Shown in pieces: positions 1-9,264 of a stretch of DNA of 23,670 nucleotides (position 1 is its first letter; the number at the start of each line of letters is the position of its first letter). Origin of the DNA: Ophiothrix spiculata (Eukaryota > Echinodermata > Ophiuroidea > Amphilepidida > Ophiotrichidae); the NCBI GenBank assembly GCA_000969725.1, contig JXSR01S073556.1. One strand, 5' to 3'. Position numbers and translations under genes: made by a program. The notes under the pieces were generated by a model. The model ran no database searches. It was not told where the DNA came from and saw nothing but the letters and a program-made list of their open reading frames with translations.

Positions 1-965
1 TAGCTTCTATAAGTATTAAACTTAAGTTTAAAAATATGATTTTTATTATCATGAAATTGTAATTCATCAACTTCAATTTTTGTTTAACTGTCAATAAGAT
101 GGTGCAACTTGTGTTTATAGCGAAATGGTTTCAAAAAAATACCTTCAATAAAAGAATCAAGTCGATATACACGAATGAAATGCAATCGAAATTAAATAAA
201 ATTACTTTAAAATATTGATGTTTCTAGATAATATTGGTGGAAAAAATACTAGTACATACATTGAAATGTGGTTTGCAACATTATAGTGATCGAAATAAAA
301 TACTGCACGCATAAACCATTAAATTACCAAGATTACCTTTTAGTAGCCTAATTAAGGAGAAAAAATACCAAAAAGATTGAAATTGAATTGCAACTAGGTC
401 GGAGTACTTTCCGCTCAAGATACAATTTCTTTAAATAAACTGAAATGTTTCAAACGATTCACGTCATGAAGTTATGTTCACTTAAATATCTTTTAATCGG
501 ATTTTTGTAACATGTCAATTGCATATATCTCGAGTAATGGTTTGATAGTACATTAGCTGCGATAAACAGGTTATGTAAATTTGTGAAAGCAAAGAGTACT
601 TTATCTTCTTCGTCAATATACAGTGCTGTATACAGAATAAGTATTATCTCTTTAAATTATAAAAGACTAAATCGTACGTGATGAAGGATAAATGTATTGA
701 GTTAAGGACATGACCTAGATCTGCATGATTCTTAAAAGACGCGGGCTTTTAGCCACTCTTTCAATTATATAACGTGTTTGATGCGTGTATTATCACTTTT
801 TCTTTCATTTAGTAGGAGTTCCGTGCACAAAAAATGAATTTATTAAAGAAACAATATGCACGCTTCGTAATACATTTTTTTTTCGTTTTTAAAGTTGCTT
901 TTCATTATTAAAAATGTTGAAAGAAATCAAAGTTAAAATGTGTTCTACAAATTAAAAAAAAATCT
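1..965. repeat. Duplicated block 1, copy A
   Basis: This stretch matches 10551-11427 in the same orientation. The best part, about 300-480, differs from 10795-10980 by only scattered substitutions and small indels, around nine bases in ten identical by eye. Shared landmarks include GGTCGGAGTACTTTCCGCTC and, farther on, AAAAGACGCGGGCTTTTAGC. Similarity stops near 965, just after AATCTGCT. No convincing reading frame is shared by the two copies. It appears to be non-coding DNA carried along by a segmental duplication. Positions 309-583 also contain an older repeat shared with block 5. Confidence 0.85.
309..583 (+). repeat. Older repeat family, copy 1 of 4
   Basis: This segment resembles 8594-8859, 10804-11039 and 21864-22133. 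All four copies start with GCATARACC, pass through AGAGTACTTT or GGAGTACTTT followed by CACTCAAG or CGCTCAAG, then ATTCACGTCATGAAG or a close variant, then TGTTCACTT, and end in GTTATGTAAATT. Copies 1 and 3 are very alike, as are copies 2 and 4. The two pairs are clearly more divergent from each other, so the pairs split before the large A/B duplication. No coding potential was recognised. Confidence 0.65.
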
Positions 966-2756
966 GCTTGTAATCCATGAGGTTATAGGAATGTTCCGAG
1001 TATTCAATATGCGATATTGTGATTCCCGCATCTGAATGTGAAAATTAACTTTGTTCTAAATACTAAAATTAAAGCAATAACCTCTTCATCTCTGTTTAAT
1101 TACACCGTGCGATTGCAGCACTTAATGATTTACAATAAAACCTTGTAACTACAGTGTAGTTAATGTAAAACACCGATAACGTCACATTGACACACCTTGA
1201 AATCCAAATCCAAAATCCTGTGGAAAACTACAAGTGAAGTCTTTCATTAAAATCTGAAAGGGTGATGATCCTGTAGCTTTGGATATTTCTATGTCCAGGT
1301 CAGACCCCCAAATCACCCTTCATTTTCAGTTAGAGGACAACCTGGGGTTTAAGAAAATCTAGTAATAAATTAATCCAAGATGTCCGATCGAAAAGATGAC
1401 CGCCAGAATTTTACATTTTCATTATATTGACTTTAAGAAACTTTATGTCAAAGGTTATTAGGATCTAGTTTCGTTAAGTATAATAAATACATTTTTGCTT
1501 GCGGACGCCAAAAGTAATATGTGCCTCCCGGTCAGCAAATTTCTAGATACGCCCCTGTTATTGGACCATACTTAATTGAAACGTTCTTATCCATCAGATA
1601 CGTTGAATTAAATTACATATTCTCATTTCCTTCAACCTTATGCCACGAGCTTATTATTGAACATACCTTATTTCATGCTGAACATTGGCTGAATTCAAGA
1701 ACATACACATTATATCACCTGTAATGGTTGATTAGAATTTAAACAACAGTGAAGTGGCATTTTAAAATTGAAAAGTAACTATGTTAAGTCATGAGCACTA
1801 AAGTATTAAGGCTACAGTCCCTAAAAACGTCTCGCTCGGCTGAATGTCATGTTTACTGCAAGTTTTAACCTAATTACACCTATCAGAATATCACAATTTT
1901 TGGCGTACATGTGGAATAGAATCTTTAGTTTATACATCAAACTTTACTAGTGATTTCACGTCTATTATTAAGGTCAACATGACGCCTAAAGACTACTTTG
2001 AAAAATGTCAACCTTTTTCGCCGAAACCTCATAATTTCATGATGTTCGAACAATTCGACTTGTTTTAAATTTTGACAGATTGTAGGCTTGATACTTCTTA
2101 TTGAATAACAAACAATATGTTATAAATATGCTGAGTTGATTTTGAATGATAATGTAACAAACCCGCGTTGGTTTGCCCGAAAATCCGGACGTGTATTAAG
2201 ACTCTGAGTTCGCCCTGTTTTAAGTATCTACATTATCTACATTTTGTCTGATATACGAATTCGCATAATTTACTCACAAATTGTGCATTCCAATGAGGCA
2301 AAAATTGCATTTTTTATGTAAACAAAAGAAAAATACGGCATACTAATGTTTATGTTCTAGATTTTAGTTCACGATCTCAACGCTGCCATGATAGCTCAGC
2401 GGTAGATCCCTCGCTTCGTAATGCATGACTAACCCCTGCCATAATCCATGAATCGAGTCCCCGCAAAGGCAGTGGAAACTATTTATCTTTTCATGATTTA
2501 AATAAAGTTAGGATTTACATTTTCCTGAGCAGATGGATTCCCTTTACCCTTAAGCTGCTGACATGTCATTGACTTTAAAAGATGGGTCATACAAATACTT
2601 TTGTACCATGCTCATATAATTTATGATGCCTTCAAAGCATTACAAAGAGAGCGCTTGCCATCTTTTTTAAACTTTGCCCATATGAATGTCATACTTCATG
2701 ATTTCATCTCTGTGTTCGCAATGCGTATTTGACTCATTTTGACGTGAGGATTTAAA
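966..2756. other. Copy A-specific segment between blocks 1 and 2
   Basis: This 1.8 kb has no counterpart in copy B, where a different 1.07 kb lies at the same place. It is A+T-rich and multiply interrupted in all frames. Apart from a small palindrome at 1148-1162 (AACTACA around GTGTAGTT) and the tRNA-like relic at 2381-2475, nothing recognisable is seen. The 67-codon frame at 1521-1724 has no family resemblance and no conserved counterpart, and is treated as chance. Confidence 0.6.
2381..2475 (+). repeat. Degenerate tRNA-derived element (SINE head or tRNA pseudogene)
   Basis: Near 2391 the sequence TAGCTCAGCGGTAGA is an excellent RNA polymerase III box A and would form the D-arm of a tRNA. 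A box B-like ATCGAGTCC follows near 2453, about 60 bases downstream, farther than in a normal tRNA because of extra bases after the anticodon-arm region. CGCTGCC at the 5' side and GGCAGTG at the 3' side could pair over 7 bp with one G-T wobble. The T-stem does not pair well and no cloverleaf closes cleanly. A tRNA-related SINE is more likely than a working tRNA. No poly-A tail or target duplication is clear. Confidence 0.5.
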
Positions 2757-3159
2757 TCAAAATAAGACTTGTAACAGTAGCAATAACATGCAAGCAAAGA
2801 CCGCTGCAGATGCTATTGTGCATCAATAGCTTTAGTAAGCTAGACAGCATAATTAAAGAAAAACAAACGTTTCAAAGCGTAGAAAGGAGCCAATGATAAG
2901 AATACCGCATTAGTTGATGAACAATTCTTCTTTTTACCTACATGTAATGTTGCAAATGAGACTAGTAAGAATTTTCAAACTTACAATTGATTCGGATTAA
3001 CCCTTGACATAGTTCTAACATACGTATTTACTTAATGGCAATGATTATTTAGAAGTCTATGAATTTAAAATCATTTATGAAAACAACATCGAAGAATTAT
3101 ATCAACAATCAAGATGTAAGAAAATCAGCACAGCGAAAAAGACCGAAGACGACAATTAA
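2757..3159. repeat. Duplicated block 2, copy A
   Basis: Matches 12500-12903 in the same orientation. Shared landmarks include GCAAGCAAAGACCGCTGC, AGCTTTAGTAAGCTAGAC and AACAAACGTTTCAAAGCGTA. The copies differ by scattered substitutions and one- to several-base indels. The block ends in AATTAA, which is where the TTAA-flanked element of copy A begins. No shared reading frame is evident. Confidence 0.85.
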
Positions 3160-3627
3160 CAGTTAACTGCAATAGGGAGTACCGTAATACCCAACATTTG
3201 GGTTTTTTTTTGGCTCTTGCATTTTAACGCCGCAATATTTCTGGCTGCTATTTTAAACAGTTGCACATCTTTTGCCGCAAAAGAACTAATTTTTCGAACT
3301 AATTAGCGTAAATTAGCATTTGGGGTGCGAAAAAATGATTTGCCCATAAAACCACCCGGAATATTTTTTTCAACTAATTCAATCAGGAAGTGGCCAAAAT
3401 CGACATGTCGCGAAACAAAAATCGGTTATTTGGCCGCCATTTTGAAACGGCACGTATATTTTATATTATTTTACCTGAAATATGGTTGTGATTAGTGTAC
3501 CTTTATATGGTGTAAAGATCATTAAACATTATGGGCAGCAAAGTGTTTTTTTTATAAGGGGGGGGTCCCCCTTATGCATTAACGGAAGTGCGGGGTACCT
3601 TGTGCAGTTTGAACTAAAAAGTGTTAA
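3156..3627. mobile_element. MITE with TTAA target-site duplication (piggyBac-type target)
   Basis: A 464-bp segment (3160-3623) lies between two TTAA tetramers (3156-3159 and 3624-3627). Copy B has a single TTAA at 12900-12903 at the equivalent place and continues directly into block 3, so the unoccupied site can be seen. Imperfect terminal inverted repeats run inward from both ends: the left end carries ACTGCAATAGGGAGTACC and the right end, read on the minus strand, ACTGCACAAGGTACC. TTAA targeting is characteristic of piggyBac-superfamily transposons, and the lack of coding capacity makes this a non-autonomous derivative. Inside are a perfect G/C hairpin at 3554-3575 and a GGCCGCCATTTT motif at 3432. 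Confidence 0.7.
3554..3575. repeat. Perfect G/C-stem hairpin inside the TTAA element
   Basis: ATAAGGGGG (3554-3562) pairs with CCCCCTTAT (3567-3575) around a 4-base loop. It lies near the right end of the TTAA-flanked element. A subterminal stem is common in MITEs but has no assigned role here. Confidence 0.6.
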
Positions 3628-4180
3628 TACGATTATTTGAAATGTTTTAAATAATGCAACTATATTTCAAATGCCTTTGTACTGTGTTGAGTTACATAGA
3701 TTTTTTTTTCATTTAATTTATTTGTTTATTTTGTGTCGTTAGTATTTCCTTTTCTGGTCATAAAAAGCAGCTTTGGAAAACTGATGTCATATATAAATGT
3801 GTATAATTATGCTTTACATTGTATATATTATGACCTTTTTCAATTAATTTACATATTTTGATGCAGTCTAATACGACATGTTTATCCTCGAGGAAAAAGA
3901 AATATTGCTTTATGGTTTTGAAATACATACTTCATCGAATTGTTTATCTGCAAAATATTTCCTTCAGGCCACGTTCAACAGCTGGCGACCCGGACATGTT
4001 ATGTTCTGTCCTTACCTTTTATGTATTTGTTTTTGCGTGAAATTCTGACATACATCGTAAAATTGTTCAAACTAGTATCGGTCATTATATTGTGAACATA
4101 TGACACTGATCTTGTATGATCAAAGATATAAATGTTATGTTGACATTATTTCATAATTATGTATTAATTGCTTGGCAGAT
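3624..4180. repeat. Duplicated block 3, copy A
   Basis: Matches 12900-13450. Long near-identical stretches include AAACTGATGTCATATATAAA and TATGACCTTTTTCAATTAAT. Within it, 3963-4002 is identical to 13222-13261 and is much richer in G+C than its surroundings. A 60-codon frame at 3858-4040 partly survives in copy B as an 82-codon frame at 13171-13419, but a one-base insertion in copy B separates the upstream parts. I do not recognise the peptide. Confidence 0.85.
3963..4002 (+). other. 40-bp identical G+C-rich island, possible relic exon start (copy A)
   Basis: A pyrimidine-rich run ending in CCTTCAG resembles a 3' splice site. It is followed by GCCACGTTCAACAGCTGG and a further G+C-rich stretch. 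The 40 bases are identical in copy B at 13222-13261, and 14 more follow after one mismatch, while the flanks differ every 10 to 20 bases. One frame reads ATFNSWRPGHV; another, inside the longer open frame, reads FRPRSTAGDPDML. Neither is a family I recognise. A relic exon or a conserved non-coding element are both possible. Confidence 0.3.
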
Positions 4181-4187
4181 TCACCAT

Positions 4188-4780
4188 CGTCTACCCAGGT
4201 TGTTGCAACCCCCCTAAGGTTTTTCCCCGCTGCATAAAAACGCAAAAGCAACCGACCCAAGCCATTTGGGTAATCTCTTTTACATCCTTTGCGGTCATTT
4301 TGATGAACAAATTAGGGGGGTACCACCTGAGGTGGGGTTAGTGTAGGCCGTCAAAGTTGGGGTGTAGGAGGGGGGTTGGTGAAGCCCCGGAAAAATTTAA
4401 GTCGCCATTTTGAAAAATATGTGCATGCTATGAAGCTGAAACTTGCAGGGCATGTTAGAATTATCATTTCCCTTCGTTATTAGCAACAAACCCGACGACA
4501 ATCGGTCATTTAGAACTTTCATAGCAACATCTTGATTTTGGTGGCCATTTTTGCCAAAATCCCGATTTTTCAGATTTTCGACCTTTTTGACGTCATAATT
4601 ACGTAACGCCTTGGCCGATTCTTGTGATCTTGGTATCATTGGACAGGGGAGGACCATACCTATCTATTAATAGCAAAACCAAGTTCATAGGGGGATCTGT
4701 TTCAAAAATGTAGGTGAAGGTTGCTACAACACCCCCCCACCCTTAGGTAGACGTGTTACAAAAAATAGCCTGGGTAGACG
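4188..4780. mobile_element. MITE-like element with 12-bp terminal inverted repeats
   Basis: CGTCTACCCAGG at 4188-4199 is the exact reverse complement of CCTGGGTAGACG at 4769-4780, bounding 593 bp. Copy B lacks the segment: it passes from the equivalent of TTGGCAGA directly to TTTTAAAAACCATTTAC. A second inward repeat, CTTAGGTAGACG at 4743-4754, and C-rich blocks (GCAACCCCCCTAAGG on the left, CACCCCCCCACCCTTAGG on the right) lie just inside. The interior carries a TTTTTGACGTCATAATTACG stretch near 4586. No target-site duplication is clear, so the superfamily is undetermined. The 86-codon minus-strand frame at 4397-4657 shows no domain and is probably chance. Confidence 0.6.
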
Positions 4781-4784
4781 GGGT

Positions 4785-5205
4785 TAAAAACCATTTACAA
4801 GGAACAACTCGGCTTGAAAGAGTTACTTTACTAGTTGAAGAAATAGTATCAGAATTTAAAATACAATTTTGGAATTGATATTACTCATATGGCATACGAA
4901 AGAGTAGTTTAAACGTTTTGTATCTATTTGTGTTCCATCTACATGTAAAAGTATACAAATTAAATACTTTTACCTCTGCAATCCAGACTTCAAATTTGAG
5001 ATCACAAGTGACTCTTTCTTAACATGTGTACCATTTTAACGTTGTCAGCAAATGATTACAGTCTGAGATGAGTCGTAGCTCAGTTTGTAACATCCTAATA
5101 CTCACTTAAAGGAATTAACGAAAACCAAAGAAAGACCTTGATAGAATCAAAACAAACAAAATCATATCAGTTATTCTAAAAAGAAATATTAGGGTTCTGT
5201 CAAGT
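4785..5205. repeat. Duplicated block 4, copy A
   Basis: Matches 13472-13985. Shared landmarks include CCATTTACAAGGAACAACT and GTCGTAGCTCAGTTTGTA. Copy B carries about 30 extra bases near 13790 and about 70 near 13880-13950. GTAGCTCAG looks like half of a polymerase III box A in both copies, but no box B follows. Homology ends near AGGGTTCTGTCA. Confidence 0.8.
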
Positions 5206-5284
5206 GTGTTTCTTTTTTTTTTTCCTAAAGTTTCCAAATATAAGGCCGTTGATGTTAAAGTGAATAATATTCTTTAGGAAGAAC

Positions 5285-5470
5285 ACTATAACATTTAAAT
5301 TGGTTTTATAAAATCTTAAAAACTGAACTTTTTCCAGAAAATAGTTCATTAAGGTAGACAATTGCTACCTTTGACCGGAAAAAAGTAGACAATTGTCTAC
5401 CCGCTTTGAATCTTTTTCTGACAAATTCAGTTTTAAATATTTTATAAAAGCAATTTAGATTTTACTATGC
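5285..5470. repeat. Foldback (long inverted-repeat) element
   Basis: The left arm near 5297-5375 and the right arm near 5380-5456 are imperfect inverted repeats. AAATTGGTTTTATAAAAT on the left pairs with ATTTTATAAAAGCAATTT on the right, AAAACTGAA with TTCAGTTTT, and AAGGTAGACAATTG with CAATTGTCTACCCGC toward the centre. Weaker pairing extends outward to about 5285 and 5470. The loop is only a few bases. It lies in the copy A-specific segment just beyond block 4. A hairpin of about 160-185 bp with no coding capacity fits a foldback element or palindromic MITE. Confidence 0.6.
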
Positions 5471-6870
5471 GGAAGGTTAAACATGATACTCAAAAACGTA
5501 TCTCTTCAATTCAATGCACTGGTAGTAACATAAAATTCAAAATTTTGAAAAAATTAGTAATCTATTTCTAAAAACACTATCACTGATGTTTTAGTTTCCC
5601 GCATAATTAACAATTCTAAGCGCAAACAAATGTATGTTTATCTATAAATGTTTAATTTCAACAAGAATGATTTTGATATAAGTATGTAGTAATAGTACTT
5701 TCAAAAAATTGAACAAAATTAATAAGCATTTGGGACCAACCAAGTCAGACAAAAATGACCAAAGTCATAGGAAATGGAGTACCCTTAGTTTTGTATCCTT
5801 TAATATTGCTTAATTTGACCGTAAAAATTATGAGATTTTTAAATTTTCTTTTCTAATTCAACACGTTTGGGTATTGTATTCAACCATGTTGGTTCAATGT
5901 ACATTCTTACTAACCATTTTTGTTGAACCTCCTTGAAAGTGCAACACCAAATGTAAAATTGGAAAAGCATGGCATATAAGTATATACCGTATTATTTCAA
6001 ATACGATTTATATGATTTTAAAACTCGTGATAGCAGGTTTCATACTGAATCAAATGACTTAAAACTTTCTCATTAATGTTCTTGTCCATATAGTAACATA
6101 ATATCAATTTACTATTAGTATAACACAACATAGACAGAAAAGGAGTATATGTGTTTAAATGATATACGTTGCAACGTTTGTATATATACAGTATGTGTAA
6201 GTTCTAAAATTGGGTCGGTCGTTAGAAGAATCAAGGGTTCACATATTCCATTTTAAAATACTGTTAATACTTTATTGCTTATTGTTTATTATCCTATATT
6301 GTTTATTTACTTTAAGTTTGTGGCAAATGTAAGTTAGTACAATTAGAATAGCTGTAACTACTGCTAGTGCAAGAATATATTGAAAATGTACGGAGGCAAA
6401 TTATAAAGCAAAATACGTACTTAGATTCTCCATCAGAACCAGAAGGTTTCACTTTAACTTTTAAAACTATTCACATTAAGATAGGAAAATTATACATTCT
6501 TAGAGGGTAAAAATAATGGAATCATCCTATAATAACAACATAAGTTTCCAAATATTTTCATCATAAATTGACCTTTACATAACAAACTTTTTGAGCAACC
6601 GTGTATTATGATCAGCCAGAGGGGTGACGCTAACGATGAATGATCCAACTGACCCGTCACAATTTTTTTAGAAAATTATCATAAATATGATAATTCATTG
6701 AAAATATTTGCATACCTCGGAGAAACGGGTTTGAATGCCGCCATCTAATTTCACCACTGAAACTAATTTTTGTAACTTATTTGGCTTGGTTTTACTAAAA
6801 AGACGACATTATATTACACAACAACTACCGTTAACACACCATCGTATAGTCAGGATTATGGGTAAACCAC
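5471..6870. other. Copy A-specific A+T-rich segment, nothing recognised
   Basis: No counterpart in copy B. All frames are heavily interrupted. One short palindrome is visible: AATTATCATA (6674-6683) and TATGATAATT (6686-6695) around AA. A GGGTCGGTCG motif near 6214 recalls the reverse complement of the sequence at the window end (23624-23642) but is too short to call. No gene, RNA or mobile-element boundary was found. Confidence 0.5.
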
Positions 6871-7065
6871 ATTTTGTCCAAAGTTATTTTTTCCAATATT
6901 ATTTCGTCCTCAATCATTTGGTCAAATTTAGAATTGTCCACTTATATTTTGGCCACATCCCAATTTGTCCAATTACTTTTTGTCCAAAGTTATTTTGTCC
7001 AACACACTTTTTGTCCGTAACATATTCTGTCCAATTACATTTTATCCAATATTACTTTGTCCAAG
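6871..7065 (+). repeat. 15-bp minisatellite, consensus TTTTGTCCAATNTTA
   Basis: Thirteen degenerate copies of a TTTTGTCCAA-type unit can be counted. The GTCC core or a one-base variant starts at about 6876, 6891, 6906, 6921, 6936, 6951, 6967, 6982, 6997, 7013, 7029, 7044 and 7059, a spacing of 15 with occasional 16. Because 15 is a multiple of three, the array holds one frame open and yields the 187-codon frame at 6735-7298 with a hydrophobic, aromatic pentapeptide-like pattern (FVQxY). I read that frame as a by-product of the repeat, not a gene. The array is absent from copy B. Confidence 0.75.
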
Positions 7066-8192
7066 TTTTTAACATACTTTTATCCTTTGTCCTTGTCATA
7101 TTGTGTACAATTACTGTTTCTTATGTTAAAAAATGTTTGGGAAAAAAAAAGATGCTGGTCATACATATTAAAGCAAGAATCATACTATCATATCATGTTG
7201 CAAGTATAATAGACGAAATATCACTGTCATTGGATAAAACGTTTTTGGACGAAACGTACTACACAAAGGATAATGATGAATATACTAAAAATTGTTAAAT
7301 TATTACCTTTTTACGACAATCAGGTTAAAACATCCAGTAAACTTCCGTTCTCAGTGAGACAACATATCAACAGAATCAATTCTGTAAATGTAAAAAAGAC
7401 CGCGTACCGATATTTTTACAACTGTTATGTATACCGGTTGTTACATGTTTAAATAAAAACAGTATTTCAAAAGCAGGTTTCGGTGACCAATAGGAAATAC
7501 AAAGGCTAAGAAAAGAACAAACAAGAAATTTTAGACAATTTCAACCGATATGTAATAACTTTAATACATTTTTGTGGGGCCTCTGGTAAACCTTGGAGGC
7601 CCAATTGCAGGCGCAGTGGCAGCGGTTTCAAATAATAGAAACGTCTTGAATCTTTCATTAACGAGGACATTTTGTTTCAAAGAATTTCCGAAGAAAAATA
7701 CATATTCTATATATCTAAGCGACGTGTTTTGAATTCATAGAAGCATCCATATTGTATTTATGCTCTCTATGTTTCAACTGACTAAAACACTGGTGTGAGA
7801 AAAGAAATATTTATCAACCAAGTCACGTAACTTCATATATTGATAAAATTCTTTATAGACGTCCAAATGGTTCTCTTTATTTTATCAATGACATTTTAAG
7901 GTGTCAAATTTACAACCAATATTTTGATGACTTTAGATAGCACCTGCCAGTCTGAAGTCAACATTGTTGTGGAATATCAAACTGCCGTAATTTGGTGCAC
8001 AGCAATTAATCTTGTTAAAACTAATCGTATTTTGCTTTGTAATGCAAAGTATTGAAATCAGATTGACATTAGTGTTTTCGGCATTGGAGGTTTTATTAGA
8101 ATGTCATTATTACAATTATCAAAGAGTTGTAATCATTTTTCACATATAACAGGTAACTTTCTTGATTTTTTATAATTTTAATAATCCTGCAG

Positions 8193-8434
8193 ATTCAAAA
8201 TCAACCATTTTCATTTGATGTTGATCCAACAAAATCCGGCAGCTGATTCCTAATACGGATTGGGCTGTTGTTAGATCAGCCAGTTTGAAAGAATCTTCTT
8301 TCATGAAGACTCACCAGCTATAAACTGTATGCCACGCCCTATGAAGGAAGATTCGCAGAGCGGACCAATGGCTTAACATCACTCCCAAACCACTGAGCTA
8401 CAAGAATGAGTGCCAAAGGGTTTACGATGTTTTG
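8193..8434 (+). pseudogene. Coding-like relic, unknown family (copy A)
   Basis: A T-rich tract ending in CCTGCAG, like a 3' splice site, precedes 8193. The first frame reads IQNQPFSFDVDPTKSGS before a stop. A second frame from 8240 reads through LIPNTDWAVV, RSASLKESS and MKTHQL to a stop at 8321. After another stop at 8342 the same frame stays open for 30 codons (DQWLNITPKPLSYKN) to a stop at 8435. Copy B (21379-21575) keeps IQNQ, FDVDP and SLKESS with its own stops. The protein is not recognised. If this is a relic exon it is dead in both copies; chance frames are the alternative. Confidence 0.25.
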
Positions 8435-8593
8435 TAATTCACTGACAATTTCAAATTTCGTTCATATTAAAATGTTTTGAAATATTAAATTGATATTATG
8501 CATGACAATACAACAGAGGAAAAGCAGTCGCTGAAATATGAAATATTTTTAGCATCATAAAAGAAATAAAAGAAAATATACGTATAGAATCCG

Positions 8594-8859
8594 TGCATAG
8601 ACCATCATAATTTACCTAGATTACATTTGGAAGAAAATGAGTAGTGCAAAAATACCAAAATAATTGAAATTGCAAATAGGTTAGAGTACTTTCCACTCAA
8701 GCTGCAAGTTCTTACGAACTGAAAGATTTATATCGATTCACATCATGAAGTCATGTTCACTTTATCTTGAAATATGATTTGTATTATTTATTCCGATTGT
8801 AGCTCGAGTCTTAGATTGCTCGTATACGCCAGATATAATAAGCAGGTTATGTAAATTGG
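8594..8859 (+). repeat. Older repeat family, copy 2 of 4
   Basis: Divergent relative of 309-583 and 10804-11039, and close relative of 21864-22133. It keeps TGCATAGACC at the start, AGAGTACTTTCCACTCAAG, the TCACATCATGAAGTCATG stretch and GGTTATGTAAATT at the end. It lies inside duplicated block 5. Confidence 0.65.
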
Positions 8860-8990
8860 AATTTTTTTTTCTTCTTTAAACTTCACTGTGACTCCTTGCC
8901 GGTTGCTCAATATGAAGTACTATACTGAATAATTTACTGCACATTTTAAAATGTTAATAACTTAAACAAGTCCAAGATTAGCGTAACAAG

Positions 8991-9125
8991 GCTAGATATT
9001 TATTGAAAGAGGAAACTTACAGTGCAGTTGAAAACCCTGGCCTATTCCTGAGCTACGACAGAGCATTACCACTGAAATTGAGAAGATTAGGAAGAATAAA
9101 TGTACAAACGTTATCCAAAACTTTG
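8991..9125 (+). pseudogene. Coding-like relic aligned with the 124-codon frame of copy B
   Basis: From 9003 the frame reads LKEETYSAVENPG, then LSYDRALPLKLRR and NVQTLSKTL, ending at TAA 9126. Copy B from 22292 reads LKEETHSAVENLG, LSLDRTLPVKSR and VQTLAKTL in the same frame. The alignment has no frameshift and its only gap is six bases (two codons). However, most base differences change the amino acid, so present-day selection is not supported. No family is recognised. It could be a relic of a duplicated exon. Confidence 0.3.
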
Positions 9126-9264
9126 TAATTGCGACCTTATTGAGGCATAGAGCCCTTGTGCAATACCTGTACTAGTTTCAAGAAATCAGACAAGGACTGG
9201 TTCTATTCGCCAATCATTTTGCGAAAACCATGCTTATTCTTCATTTTAATCAAAGCAATCCTAT

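Noticed and set aside
1521..1724. 67-codon frame as a gene
   Set aside because: No domain, no homologous counterpart in copy B and ordinary length for chance in a window of this size.
4397..4657. 86-codon minus-strand frame as a gene or transposase fragment
   Set aside because: It lies in the interior of a 593-bp non-autonomous element, shows no catalytic motif or domain, and such elements normally lack coding sequence.
5072..5090. GTCGTAGCTCAGTTTGTAA as a tRNA gene (also at 13745)
   Set aside because: Only a box A-like half is present. No box B and no foldable cloverleaf follow in either copy.
6735..7298. 187-codon open frame as a protein-coding gene
   Set aside because: The middle half is a 15-bp minisatellite that cannot easily generate stops in that frame, the remainder has no recognisable domain, and part of the 3' end overlaps block 5 where copy B does not keep the frame.
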